Shown here: piece by piece, positions 37,914-46,430 of the stretch
Layout of the letters: the number at the start of each line of letters is the position of its first letter
Numbering within the stretch: position 1 is the stretch's first letter
NCBI RefSeq assembly: GCF_001418255.1
Contig: NZ_LIPV01000014.1
Location: forward strand, 1 to 46,759
Direction of reading: 5' to 3'
Length of the DNA stretch: 46,759 nt
Source of the DNA: Thiomonas bhubaneswarensis
GTDB lineage: Bacteria > Pseudomonadota > Gammaproteobacteria > Burkholderiales > Burkholderiaceae_C
The notes under the pieces: generated by a model
Seen by the model: only the letters and a program-made list of their open reading frames with translations
Database searches by the model: none
Told to the model about the DNA's origin: nothing
Position numbers and translations under genes: made by a program

Positions 37914-39809
37914 ATGCAGACAGCAACCCCATCCGCGACTGAGCACAAATCCAGCATGGCGGCCCTGAGTCTCGGCGCTCTGGGCGTGGTGTACGGCGAC
38001 ATCGGCACCAGCCCGCTGTACGCCTTCCAGACGGCGTTCAGCCCCGACCACGGCGTGCCTTACAGCGCGGACAACATTCTGGGCGTGCTGTCGCTGATCT
38101 TCTGGGCGCTGACCCTGATCGTGCTGGTGAAGTATGTGCTGCTGGTGCTGCGTGCCGACAATGACGGCGAGGGCGGCATCCTTGCCCTCATGGCACTGGT
38201 GATGCGGCGCTATGCCAAGGGCACGCGAGGGCGCACTGTGGCCATCACCCTGGGGCTGATCGGCGCGTCGATGTTTTACGGCGACAGCGTCATCACCCCG
38301 GCGATTTCGGTGCTCTCGGCCATCGAGGGCCTGGGCGTGGCCACGCCGGTGTTCAACGACTGGATCGTGCCGATCACGGCGGGCATTCTGGTGGGGCTGT
38401 TCGTGGTGCAGAAGCACGGCACGGCCGTGGTCGGACGGTTTTTCGGCCCGGTCATGCTGCTCTGGTTCACCGCCATTGGCGTGTTGGGCTTGGCGCAGAT
38501 CGTGCACAACCCCACGGTGCTGCTGGCCATCAATCCTTACTACGGCGCCGAGCTGTTCGTGCGCGAGCCTACGGTGGCGCTGATTCTGCTGGGCGCGGTG
38601 TTCCTGGTGCTCACCGGCGGCGAGGCGCTGTATGCCGACATGGGGCATTTCGGCCGCAAGCCCATTCAAATCGCCTGGATCGGCCTGGTCATGCCCGGCC
38701 TGGTGCTCAATTATTTCGGCCAGGGCGCGCTGGTGCTGGCGCACCCGGAGGCGACCAAGAACCCCTTCTTCTATCTGGCGCCGCAATGGGCGCTGTGGCC
38801 GCTGCTGGCGCTGGCCACGGCCGCCACCATCATCGCCTCGCAGGCGGTGATCTCCGGCGCCTACTCCATCACCACGCAGGCGATCAAGCTGGGCTATCTG
38901 CCGCGCATGCGGGTGCTGTTCACCAACGAGAGCAATCAGGGGCAGATCTACGTGCCCTTCATCAACTGGTTGCTGATGATTTTCGTGCTGCTGCTGGTGC
39001 TGAGCTTCAAGACCGCGGAGAACCTCGCCGCGGCCTACGGCATCGCGGTGAACATCACCATGATCGTCACCACCGCGTTCTGCTGGATGATCGCCCAGCA
39101 TCGCTGGGGCTGGAGCGCGGCGCGGGCCAATGCGGTGTTCGGGCTGTTCATGCTGATCGATCTGGCCTTTCTGTCGTCCAACGCGCTGAAGGTCGATCAC
39201 GGTGGCTGGTTCCCGCTGCTGTTCGGCGCGGTGGTCTACACCCTGCTGGCGACGTGGAAGCGCGGCCGTACCCTGCTGCGTCGCCAGCTCGAAGAGCATG
39301 CACTGAATCTGCAGGATTTCGTCTCCAGCCTGTCCACTTACCCCCCCACCCGCGTCGAGGGCACGGCCATCTACCTCACCCCCAGCGCCACCACTGTGCC
39401 GCACGCGCTACTGCACAACCTCAAGCACAACAAGGTGCTGCATGAGCGGGTGATCTTTCTGTCGGCGCAGACCATGGACGTGCCGCACGTCAGCCCCGAC
39501 GTCGGGCTGAAGCTCACGCCGATGGAGGAGGGTATCTATCTGCTCCACGTGGAACTGGGCTTTCAGGACGAGCCCGACATCCAGCGTCTGCTCAAGGAGT
39601 GCGAGCGGCTTTACGGCCTGGAATTCCAGCTCATGGAAACCTCCTTCTTCCTGGCGCGGCAGACCATCATTCCGTCCAAGTTGCCGGGCATGGCGCTGTG
39701 GCGCGAGGTGCTGTTCTCGTGGATGAGCCGCAACGCGCAGGAGGCCTCGGACTACTTCCGCATCCCGCCCAACCGCGTGGTCGAACTCGGTACGCAGGTG
39801 GAAATCTGA
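37914..39809 (+). CDS. kup: Low-affinity potassium transport protein Kup
   Basis: A K+/H+ symporter of 631 residues. The hydrophobic N-terminal two-thirds (about 12 helices) carries the family signature LGVVYGDIGTSPLYAF, then LVKYVLLVLRADNDGEGG, FYGDSVITPAISVLSA and GGEALYADMGHFGR. The C-terminal cytosolic part contains SFFLARQTIIP and ends with the common RVVELGTQVEI. The start is the ATG at 37914 (MQTATPSATEHKSSMAAL); 60 residues further upstream in frame are not Kup-like. Divergent from hemN. Confidence 0.96.
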   Translation: MQTATPSATEHKSSMAALSLGALGVVYGDIGTSPLYAFQTAFSPDHGVPYSADNILGVLSLIFWALTLIVLVKYVLLVLRADNDGEGGILALMALVMRRYAKGTRGRTVAITLGLIGASMFYGDSVITPAISVLSAIEGLGVATPVFNDWIVPITAGILVGLFVVQKHGTAVVGRFFGPVMLLWFTAIGVLGLAQIVHNPTVLLAINPYYGAELFVREPTVALILLGAVFLVLTGGEALYADMGHFGRKPIQIAWIGLVMPGLVLNYFGQGALVLAHPEATKNPFFYLAPQWALWPLLALATAATIIASQAVISGAYSITTQAIKLGYLPRMRVLFTNESNQGQIYVPFINWLLMIFVLLLVLSFKTAENLAAAYGIAVNITMIVTTAFCWMIAQHRWGWSAARANAVFGLFMLIDLAFLSSNALKVDHGGWFPLLFGAVVYTLLATWKRGRTLLRRQLEEHALNLQDFVSSLSTYPPTRVEGTAIYLTPSATTVPHALLHNLKHNKVLHERVIFLSAQTMDVPHVSPDVGLKLTPMEEGIYLLHVELGFQDEPDIQRLLKECERLYGLEFQLMETSFFLARQTIIPSKLPGMALWREVLFSWMSRNAQEASDYFRIPPNRVVELGTQVEI

Positions 39810-39941
39810 GCTGCGTTGTGCGGTATTTCACGGCTTGGTGATGCCCTTGAGGGCTGCCGCCCTTGTGCGGCGCCGCCAGTGTGCCGATGATGCGGGCATG
39901 GTTGATGCTTCAACCCCACTGACCCGCACCAGGAGGACACC

Positions 39942-40901
39942 ATGCTTGCCGTAGCCGCCTACAAAACCGTGTTCGATGTCAGCGCCGTGGAACGCAAGCT
40001 CCAGGGTATGGGGCCGGATGCCAACGAGCATCTGCGCGGCACCTACCAGCGCATGCTGGCCACCGGCGGAGATCGACTTGCGATCAAGCCGCAGGACGCG
40101 CCCGAGATGGACCAGCTCTGCGCCGAGCTGCCCAACTTCGGCGCCCCGCTGCGCGACATCCAGCGCAGTCTGGCGCTGTGCGCCGACAGCCGCGACCCGG
40201 TGGAGATCATGCCCATGTTGCTGCTGGGCGACCCCGGCATCGGCAAGACGCACTTCGCCCGTCGGGTTTCGGCGCTGCTCGGCACCACCTGCGCGGTGGC
40301 GCCGATGAATGCCCTCACTGCGGGGTGGATACTGTCGGGCGCCTCATCGCAATGGAAGAACTCGCGCCCCGGCAAAGTGTTCGACACCCTCGTGGGCGGT
40401 GAATACGCCAACCCGGTGCTGGTGATCGACGAGATCGACAAGGCCGCGGGCCACGCCCAGTACGACCCGCTCGGCGCGCTCTACAGCCTGCTCGAAGCCG
40501 ACACCGCGCGTACTTTCACCGACGAGTTCGCCGAAGTGCCGATCGACTGCAGCAGCGTGATCTGGATCGCCACCGCGAACGACGCCAGCGGCATCCCCGA
40601 GCCCATCCTCAACCGGCTCAACGTTTACGACATCGCCGCGCCCGATGCCGAAGGCACGCGCAACATCGCCGTCAACCTGTACCGCGAGATCCGCAACGCC
40701 CACGACTGGGGCGCAGCCTTCCCCGAGCAACCCGACGACGACGTGCTCGATGTGTTGCAGCAGTGCAAGCCGCGCGAGCTGCGCCGACTGCTGCTGGGCG
40801 CTTTCGGCGCTGCCAAGCTCGACAAGCGCACGGCGCTGCAACCCAGGGATCTCGACTTCGAGCGTCTGCGGCGTCAGGCGCGCATCGGCTTCATGCACTG
40901 A
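39942..40901 (+). CDS. Lon-type AAA+ ATPase lacking a protease domain
   Basis: 319 residues. The AAA+ module closely resembles that of Lon: Walker A GDPGIGKTH (about 96-104), Walker B VLVIDEID (159-166), YDPLGALYSLLEAD (Lon has DPASALLEVLDPE here), sensor 1 IATAND (209-214) and the arginine finger in PILNRL (Arg225). There is no Lon substrate-binding domain and no Ser-Lys protease domain, so it probably remodels proteins without cutting them. The ATG is preceded by AGGAGG. Its last 11 bases overlap the convergent TlpA-like gene. Partner unknown. Confidence 0.85.
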   Translation: MLAVAAYKTVFDVSAVERKLQGMGPDANEHLRGTYQRMLATGGDRLAIKPQDAPEMDQLCAELPNFGAPLRDIQRSLALCADSRDPVEIMPMLLLGDPGIGKTHFARRVSALLGTTCAVAPMNALTAGWILSGASSQWKNSRPGKVFDTLVGGEYANPVLVIDEIDKAAGHAQYDPLGALYSLLEADTARTFTDEFAEVPIDCSSVIWIATANDASGIPEPILNRLNVYDIAAPDAEGTRNIAVNLYREIRNAHDWGAAFPEQPDDDVLDVLQQCKPRELRRLLLGAFGAAKLDKRTALQPRDLDFERLRRQARIGFMH

Positions 40902-41436
40902 GCAAGGGCAAGACGACGCGCCGGAGCTTCTCTGGCGTCCATGCCGGATGCGGGTCGTTCCAGCCGTCGTAGGCCAGGCGTCCGGCGCGATCGATGGCAA
41001 AGCTCACCGGAATGCGCCAGATGCGGCCATACGCGCCGAACCATGGGCTGGGCAACAGCCCCACCGGGAACGACAAGGTCTCGGCCACCGTGCGCACCTG
41101 CGCCAGCCGGTCCGGCCCGTCCAGGCAAAAGCCCAGCACGCGCAGCCCTTGTGCTGCGTGGGCCGCAGCAAAGCGCGACAGAATGGGCAGTTCCTCGCGG
41201 CACGGATCGCACCAGGTCGCCCAGAAGGTGAGGATCACCACCTGCCCGCGCATGTCGGCGGTGGACAAGGTCTGGCCGTCCAGGGTGTGCAGCACCGCGA
41301 CCGGGGCGGGCTGGCCGATCGCCATGCCATCCGCCCAGGCAGCGCGTGCGCCCAGGCCAGCCGCGGCCAGACCCAGCAGCGCACCGCGCCGCAGCAGCCG
41401 GCGTCGGCTCAGTGCGGGCAGGTCAGGGGTGTTCAC
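40891..41436 (-). CDS. TlpA/ResA-like periplasmic thioredoxin
   Basis: An exported thiol-disulfide reductase of 181 residues. A twin-arginine-type signal (SRRRLLRRG at about 10-18, then a hydrophobic run LGLAAAGLGARAAWA) directs it to the periplasm. The AhpC/TSA-type thioredoxin domain has the active site WCDPC (Cys76, Cys79) in FWATWCDPCREELP. The TlpA group often reduces Cu-site cysteines of cytochrome oxidase or its chaperones, which fits the adjacent PCu(A)C gene, whose stop lies 3 bp upstream. Last gene of a leftward four-gene cluster. Confidence 0.9.
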   Translation of the reverse strand: MNTPDLPALSRRRLLRRGALLGLAAAGLGARAAWADGMAIGQPAPVAVLHTLDGQTLSTADMRGQVVILTFWATWCDPCREELPILSRFAAAHAAQGLRVLGFCLDGPDRLAQVRTVAETLSFPVGLLPSPWFGAYGRIWRIPVSFAIDRAGRLAYDGWNDPHPAWTPEKLRRVVLPLLSA

Positions 41437-41439
41437 ACC

Positions 41440-41952
41440 TCAGTGCTTCATGCCCTGCATGTGGTCCATGTCCATCCCCTTCATGTCTCCGGGCCCGGAT
41501 GCGGTGGGCTTGCGCACCTCGAACTCGGCGGTCACCGTTTGACCGTCCGAGAACTTGAGCGTGACGGGCACCTTCTGCCCCGGTTCGATGCCTGGCTTGG
41601 GCTGCATCAGCATGATGTGATAGTCACCCGGGGTGAACGCCATGCTCTTGTGCGGGGCGATGGGAATGGCATCGACATGCACCATGTTCGACATGCCGTT
41701 CTTGTTCACCGTCTGGTGCAGCATGACCATGCCGTATTTCGGGCTGGAGGCGCCGACGAGCTTGACCTCCTTGTCGGTGTCATTGGTCACCTTGGCGTAG
41801 CCGCCGGCGGGCAGATTGGCCGGAAGCCAGCGAATCCAGGCATCCGTGACCTGGATGCCCGCGGCAAAGGCCGAGCCGAGCAGCCCCAGGCTGAGCGCGC
41901 CTGCGGCAAGACCGCGCAGCGCTGCGCGGGAGAGGGAAGCATGTGAACGCAT
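41440..41952 (-). CDS. PCu(A)C-type periplasmic copper chaperone
   Basis: A secreted copper-binding protein of 170 residues. The signal peptide (RAALRGLAAGALSLGLLGSAFA) is followed by the domain with the family's Met/His copper ligands: MLHQTVNKNGM, then APHKSMAFTPGDYHIMLM. The tail GDMKGMDMDHMQGMKH is rich in Met and His and may bind extra copper. Relatives deliver Cu(I) to the CuA site of cytochrome c oxidase. The start is the ATG at 41952 after AGGAG; the nine upstream in-frame residues are not needed. Confidence 0.93.
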   Translation of the reverse strand: MRSHASLSRAALRGLAAGALSLGLLGSAFAAGIQVTDAWIRWLPANLPAGGYAKVTNDTDKEVKLVGASSPKYGMVMLHQTVNKNGMSNMVHVDAIPIAPHKSMAFTPGDYHIMLMQPKPGIEPGQKVPVTLKFSDGQTVTAEFEVRKPTASGPGDMKGMDMDHMQGMKH

Positions 41953-41987
41953 CGTGAACTCCTGTTGAAGGTGGAACAAATCAGAGC

Positions 41988-43058
41988 TTAAAACGCCGTA
42001 CTGATTCCCAGGCTGGCGGTCCAGTGCGGGAAGAGTTGATAGCCGTCGAGCTGGCTGTACACCGGCAACTGCACGAAACCATAAGCCTGCCAGCCCTTGT
42101 CCACGGTTACAGACAGGCCGGGGCTGAGGTACGCCACGGTGCCCGCGGTGTCGGTGGTATCGGCCAGAGCGCCCTGGTCATGGCTCTTGCGGGTGAGGTT
42201 CACCTGCAGTTGCGGCACCCAGTCCGGGTGCGCCTCGTAGCGTACGCCGAAGCTCAGGCTGGCGAGATTGCCGGGGCGGTAGTCGGCGCCGGGCGAGTCG
42301 AGCTTGTGCGCCACCGCGGACTGAAACTGGCCGTTGACGAAGCCGTCGAAGTCCTGGCTTAGGGGCTGGTAGTAGTAAGCGCCGACGATCAGATCGGTGC
42401 TGCCCGTGCCCGGCTGCAGGCTGGTGTCCACCAGTTGTCCGGCGCTCGGCCCGCTGGAAAACGCAATGGGGTCGCGGCCAACGGTGCCGGTGCCGTCGGC
42501 ATTCGGCCCGCCGTAGCGGCCGGTAGGCAGCTTCACACCGAGCTGAACGCCCAGGTTGTGTGTGGGCAGCAGACCTTGAAAGCTGCCGATGAGCTTGATG
42601 TCGCCCAGCCCTCGCAGCGTGGCGCCGCTGAGGTTGTCTGCCGTGAGCTGGTCCGGCGTGGCCGCGCCGTAGGTGCTGTGGCTGCGGTCGATGTAGGGAA
42701 TCTGCAGGTTGAGCGACCAGTCGGAGTTGGGGCTGTAGCTCAGTCCCAGCGTGGTGTAGCGGTTGATGGTGTCGTGTTCGACCTCCTGGTTTGCCGCCGG
42801 GTTGAGCGCGGCCACGCTCGAGGCCGATACGCTGCCCGTGCCGCTGCGCAACTGGCTCTGGTTGATGTAGTCATACTGCAGGTTCACCCGCCAGCCCGAG
42901 GCGGCGGAATAGCCCATGGCGGCGTCGGTACTCAGGCTGCAGCCACAGGTGGCACAGGCCTGAGCCGTGAGGGGAAGGCAGAGGGCGCCGAGCGCCCAGG
43001 TCAGGGTAAGCAGCGCGCGCGGGGAAAGGCGCGAGCATGTGCGCAAATGAGGGCGCAT
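41988..43058 (-). CDS. Outer-membrane beta-barrel protein with an N-terminal CxxCxC motif
   Basis: 356 residues. A signal peptide (LLTLTWALGALCLPLTAQA) is followed by CATCGCSLSTDAAMGYSA and then repeated amphipathic strands typical of a beta barrel (WRVNLQYDYINQSQL; TTLGLSYSPNSDWSLNLQIPY; LGVQLGVKLPTGRYGGPN). It ends in Phe, as outer-membrane proteins usually do. The Cys motif just after cleavage could bind metal. The substrate is unknown; the copper-chaperone neighbour suggests a copper link. The start ATG at 43058 follows GGAG; the longer frame upstream covers the next gene in another frame and is spurious. Confidence 0.83.
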   Translation of the reverse strand: MRPHLRTCSRLSPRALLTLTWALGALCLPLTAQACATCGCSLSTDAAMGYSAASGWRVNLQYDYINQSQLRSGTGSVSASSVAALNPAANQEVEHDTINRYTTLGLSYSPNSDWSLNLQIPYIDRSHSTYGAATPDQLTADNLSGATLRGLGDIKLIGSFQGLLPTHNLGVQLGVKLPTGRYGGPNADGTGTVGRDPIAFSSGPSAGQLVDTSLQPGTGSTDLIVGAYYYQPLSQDFDGFVNGQFQSAVAHKLDSPGADYRPGNLASLSFGVRYEAHPDWVPQLQVNLTRKSHDQGALADTTDTAGTVAYLSPGLSVTVDKGWQAYGFVQLPVYSQLDGYQLFPHWTASLGISTAF

Positions 43059-43147
43059 GAATGATGCTCCAGTCGGTTCGGATCGCCCGCGGTCGCGGGC
43101 GGGGGCGCAACGCCATAGGCGAGCACGGCGCCGCGAGATCGAACGGA

Positions 43148-43546
43148 TCAGGAGACTTGGGGTGGAGCCCGCGGCTGCAGCGGGCTGGGCCGTGGCGCCG
43201 CGTAGTGGGGCGCCGATGGTTGCGGCAACAGCCGCCGTGCGGGCGGCGAGGCGAACGCCAGGGTTGGTCCGGGCGCCGCGGGCATGGCCCACTGCGCCCC
43301 GGCGGCGTTCAAGGCGGCTGCGGGATTGAGCAAGACCCGCAGGTGATGCGCATGCCCGCCGACGCTTGCCTGCGCTGCGGGCGAGGCATGCTGTACCGAC
43401 GCAGCGCCGGTCGTGCAATACGGCAGCGACACCCATTGCGCCGCAGGTTGCCACGCCCACGCCAGAGGCTGCAAGGCCAAGGCCAGCACCACCAGCCAGA
43501 TCAGGCGGGGAAGCCGCAGGGCGAACGGACGAGGGGTGGCGCGCAT
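43148..43546 (-). CDS. Small exported protein, DUF2946-like
   Basis: 132 residues. An N-terminal hydrophobic signal or anchor (LPRLIWLVVLALALQPLAWA) leads into PYCTTGAASVQHASPAAQ and a His-containing segment (VGGHAHHLRVLL), then a Pro/Ala-rich end. The pattern (short, exported, one Cys near a small-residue stretch, Pro-rich tail) resembles DUF2946 proteins found beside copper genes, but the match is loose. It is the first gene of the leftward cluster, 89 bp before the barrel gene. Confidence 0.6.
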   Translation of the reverse strand: MRATPRPFALRLPRLIWLVVLALALQPLAWAWQPAAQWVSLPYCTTGAASVQHASPAAQASVGGHAHHLRVLLNPAAALNAAGAQWAMPAAPGPTLAFASPPARRLLPQPSAPHYAAPRPSPLQPRAPPQVS

Positions 43547-44125
43547 GAGCCAGGATATTACTCAGACGGCCGAGATTTGCGTTGCAATAAAACGTTTCGC
43601 TTGCAGCCGTGGTAATCGGCCGCCAGTCCAGGGGGTGACGTGGCCTCGCCCGGACACGACACAAGCCCGTTCAGCCGGAGATGTGCAACATCAAGCCGAC
43701 CACGGTCAGGACGTCGGCCGACGGCTCCTGCACCTCACACCCGCGTCCAGCGGCTTGTGCCGCAATACCTGGGCGCCGGCGAGCAGCGGCGCTGTCGAGC
43801 TGCCGCCGGTCAGCCCGATGATGACGGAAAACAGCTCGGCAGCGATCCAGCCGGTAAGCAGCTTCACGGCCAGTTATTCAGGGCGGCGTGGTTGCGCGTC
43901 GTCGATGATCTGGGCGCCGAGGGAAATTTCCAGGAAGCCGTGGACCATCGCCCGGCCGCTTTCATGGCGTCAAGATGAAAGCGGAACCCAGAGTGAAGCA
44001 CTCATGGTGGGCCAGATTTCTGGTCTGATTTTTGCTTAAAAGGATGCGTGTTGTCATAGGCTTCATGCAAGCCCCGCGGAATGATGTCGAGCGGCTTGGG
44101 AGCTGTCCTCGAGAAATCATTCGCC
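43547..44125. other. Non-coding or decayed stretch
   Basis: About 580 bp without a convincing intact gene. On the minus strand near 43740-43960 two neighbouring short readings, broken by a stop, resemble membrane-protein remnants (GFLEISLGAQIIDDAQ; LLTGWIAAELFSVIIGLTGG). I read this as possible gene decay, not as a gene. The promoter of the leftward copper cluster should lie in its first 100 bp. Base composition begins to shift toward AT near 44030. Confidence 0.5.
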
Positions 44126-44971
44126 ATGAAAATCGCGATTTGCTTTTTTGGAATCACTCGGTCCTTGCGGCACACGTTCGAGTCCATTTCTTCAAATGTA
44201 TTGAAGCCCTGCCGCGATGTTGGCGACACCGAGAATTTCTGTCACTTTTTTCAACTTGGCGATATCAATAATCCGAGATCCGGGGAGCGTGGCGAACTGG
44301 ATAGAAACGAATACAAGTTGTTGTCCCCAGATTGGCTCCAACTGGATGAGCCGGATCAATGCTTGGAAAATTATCCCATCGATCGTATTTTCCATTATGG
44401 TGATTATTGGGGCGACGATTTCAAATCGCTTAGAAATTTGCTGCATCAACTGCATTCAATCAAAACGGTCACGCAGGCCGTCCAATCGCATGATTTTGAT
44501 CTGGTGATTTTTGCCCGCCCCGATCTTTTGTACCATGATTCAATTCGTCGCCCTCTCCTTCGAGTGGTGCAATCGAGAAATGAAAACGAAGTCTGCGTTC
44601 CGGATTGGCAGCACTGGGAGGGTGGGCTCAATGATCGGTTTGCAATATGCAAGGGTGCAGACGCCATCCACGCCTACGGTTGTCGCGTAGATGAGGCACT
44701 CTCTTATTGCGAAGAGTATGACGCACCCTTGCATGCCGAAAAGTTATTGAAATTCGCTTTGGATAAAATGCGGATTCCAATCAGCACGATGACCACCAAG
44801 GCCAGTCGGGTGCGGTTTGACGGCACGATGAAAGAAGAGGTCTTCTGGTCTGGCAGCAGGCGACTGGAAAGGCTGCGACGCTTGTTTTCGCAGTACTGTC
44901 CCCCAATGAATAGTTCGCAGGGTGTTGAACTCACAGCCAAAGCGTCGAACGACGCGCGGGCTTTGAATTGA
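44126..44971 (+). CDS. Unrecognised protein, AT-richer than its neighbours, possibly polysaccharide-related
   Basis: 281 residues from the ATG giving MKIAICFFGITRSLRHTFES. This opening, a beta strand then a small turn, recalls uncharacterised proteins in polysaccharide loci (DUF7796-like), but I cannot confirm the family. Visible segments include RIFHYGDYWGDDFKSLRNLL, FDLVIFARPDLLYHDSIRR (an ARPD acidic motif as in glycosyltransferase-like folds) and VCVPDWQHWEGGLNDRFAI. No signal or membrane helix. An ATG 15 codons upstream is also in frame. Codon use is clearly more AT-rich, and the gene lies next to two insertion sequences, so recent transfer is likely. Confidence 0.7.
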   Translation: MKIAICFFGITRSLRHTFESISSNVLKPCRDVGDTENFCHFFQLGDINNPRSGERGELDRNEYKLLSPDWLQLDEPDQCLENYPIDRIFHYGDYWGDDFKSLRNLLHQLHSIKTVTQAVQSHDFDLVIFARPDLLYHDSIRRPLLRVVQSRNENEVCVPDWQHWEGGLNDRFAICKGADAIHAYGCRVDEALSYCEEYDAPLHAEKLLKFALDKMRIPISTMTTKASRVRFDGTMKEEVFWSGSRRLERLRRLFSQYCPPMNSSQGVELTAKASNDARALN

Positions 44972-45078
44972 ACCTCGGGGTTGTGCGCTGTTTTCATGCC
45001 CCGACCGCCCCTTTGGGGGTTGCCTCCCGCTGCCCGCATGCTGGTGCAGACTTGGTTTGAACCCAGATTGTTCATTAG

Positions 45079-46398
45079 CAAGCCGTTGAAAAAGTGCTCT
45101 TCGAACGCATCAGGGGCGCTGATTTCGAAGAAACGAGCCGCCCAGAGGCGGCTGTGCAGCGTTGCGACGTGCATTTCGGCCTGTTTGCAGGCCATCTCGC
45201 CCATTTCGGGCGCACGTATCCCAGGACTCACGCATGATGCGCGTCCCACCAGCCGCCGAGGCTGCCCATGCGCACCAGGTTGTAGGTGGCAAAGCACAGC
45301 AGCGCCTGGCTCGTGAGCTTGGCCTGACCGATCAGTTTGGTCTTGGCCAAGCCGCCCACCGTCTTGATCCAGCCAAAGGCCTCCTCGATGCGTTTGCGCA
45401 CCTTCAGACTGGTCTTGTAGCCCTCGTGCCGCTGGATGCGACCATCGACTGCCGAGTGCTTGTCCTTGGCCGCTACGTGCGGCGTGACTTTGAGTTGGCG
45501 GCAACCCTTGATGAAGGCCTTGCTGTCATAGCCCTTGTCGGCCCCGACTGTGGCCCGCTTGTTTCTGCTGCCCCGCCGTTTGAGCATCGCCAGCGCCGCC
45601 TCGCGCTCGGCCGTGCCGCTGGCGTGGGTGATCTCAACGTCCACGATCAACCCGTTGCGGTTCTCCATGAGGATGTGCCCCATGTGGTACAGGCGAGACT
45701 TGTCGCCCTGGCTCTTCTTGAACAGGCGGGCATCGGCGTCGGTGGTGCTGGCGTGGGTGTCGTTGCAGCGCTCCTGCCCTTTGAAGTCCACCTCGGGGTT
45801 GCGCCCCGGCGGGCTGGCGCTGTCATCGTCCTTGCGCTTGAAGCTCTTGTGCGAGGCCCAGGCCTCAATGAGCGTGCCGTCCACGCTGAAGTGTTCGTCG
45901 CTGGCGAGCCGACCCCACTGGGCGCTGAGCTTGACGCGCTCGAAGAAGGCGCGAGCGAGGTCTTCATTGAACAGTCGTTCGCGGTTGGCGCTGAAGGTGG
46001 AGTGGTCCCAGACCTTCTCTTCGATGTTCAGGCCCACGAACCAGCGGTAGAGCAGGTTGTAGTTGACCGCCTCGACCAGCTGGCGTTCGCTGCGGATGGA
46101 GAACAGGATCTGCAGCAGCAAGGCCTTGAGCAGCATCTCCGGCGGCACCGAGGGGCGGCCGCGGCGGGCATAGGCCGCTTCGAACTCGCTGCTCATCGTC
46201 GTCAGCAGCGCATCGACCACGGCACGCAACTTGCGCAGCGGGTGTGCCTGCGGAACTCGCTCTTCAAGGCTGATGTAGCTGAACATCGTCCCCTGGAAGT
46301 CTTGGTTGCCTCTCATCGTGCTCGTCTGCGTCGTTCTCGGATGGCTGCAGATCGTAGTGGCCGACGCAGGCACCGGCGGGGGATTTTTCAACGGCCTG
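45079..46398 (-). mobile_element. Complete IS5-type insertion sequence with TTAG target duplication
   Basis: A 1320-bp element. The ends CAAGCCGTTGAAAAA (45079-45093) and, inverted, CAGGCCGTTGAAAAA (46384-46398) differ at one base. Both are flanked by TTAG (45075-45078 and 46399-46402), a 4-bp YTAR-type duplication as expected for the IS5 group. It carries one full-length transposase gene with an intact DDE triad, so it may still be active. It inserted 32 bp from the tip of the IS256 copy. Confidence 0.9.
45228..46316 (-). CDS. IS5-family transposase
   Basis: A DDE transposase of 362 residues. The N-terminal DUF772-type region has PHPLRKLR-like and RRGRPSVPPEMLLKALLLQI segments. The catalytic triad is visible: Asp in HFSVDGTLIEAW, Asp in VGADKGYDSKAF, Glu in RIEEAFGWIKTVGGLAKTK. 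The C-terminus ends LVRMGSLGGWW. The start is the ATG giving MRGNQDFQGTMFSYI; MFSYISLEERVP ten residues on is an alternative. An in-frame extension upstream leaves the element and is rejected. No internal stop is seen. Confidence 0.92.
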   Translation of the reverse strand: MRGNQDFQGTMFSYISLEERVPQAHPLRKLRAVVDALLTTMSSEFEAAYARRGRPSVPPEMLLKALLLQILFSIRSERQLVEAVNYNLLYRWFVGLNIEEKVWDHSTFSANRERLFNEDLARAFFERVKLSAQWGRLASDEHFSVDGTLIEAWASHKSFKRKDDDSASPPGRNPEVDFKGQERCNDTHASTTDADARLFKKSQGDKSRLYHMGHILMENRNGLIVDVEITHASGTAEREAALAMLKRRGSRNKRATVGADKGYDSKAFIKGCRQLKVTPHVAAKDKHSAVDGRIQRHEGYKTSLKVRKRIEEAFGWIKTVGGLAKTKLIGQAKLTSQALLCFATYNLVRMGSLGGWWDAHHA

Positions 46399-46430
46399 TT
46401 AGGCGGCGCTTCGCACCTGCACACGGGCAT

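Noticed and set aside
37725-39404. The long minus-strand extension upstream of hemN (over 500 codons).
   Set aside because: It is antisense to kup and lacks any family pattern; HemN begins at the ATGATG at 37724.
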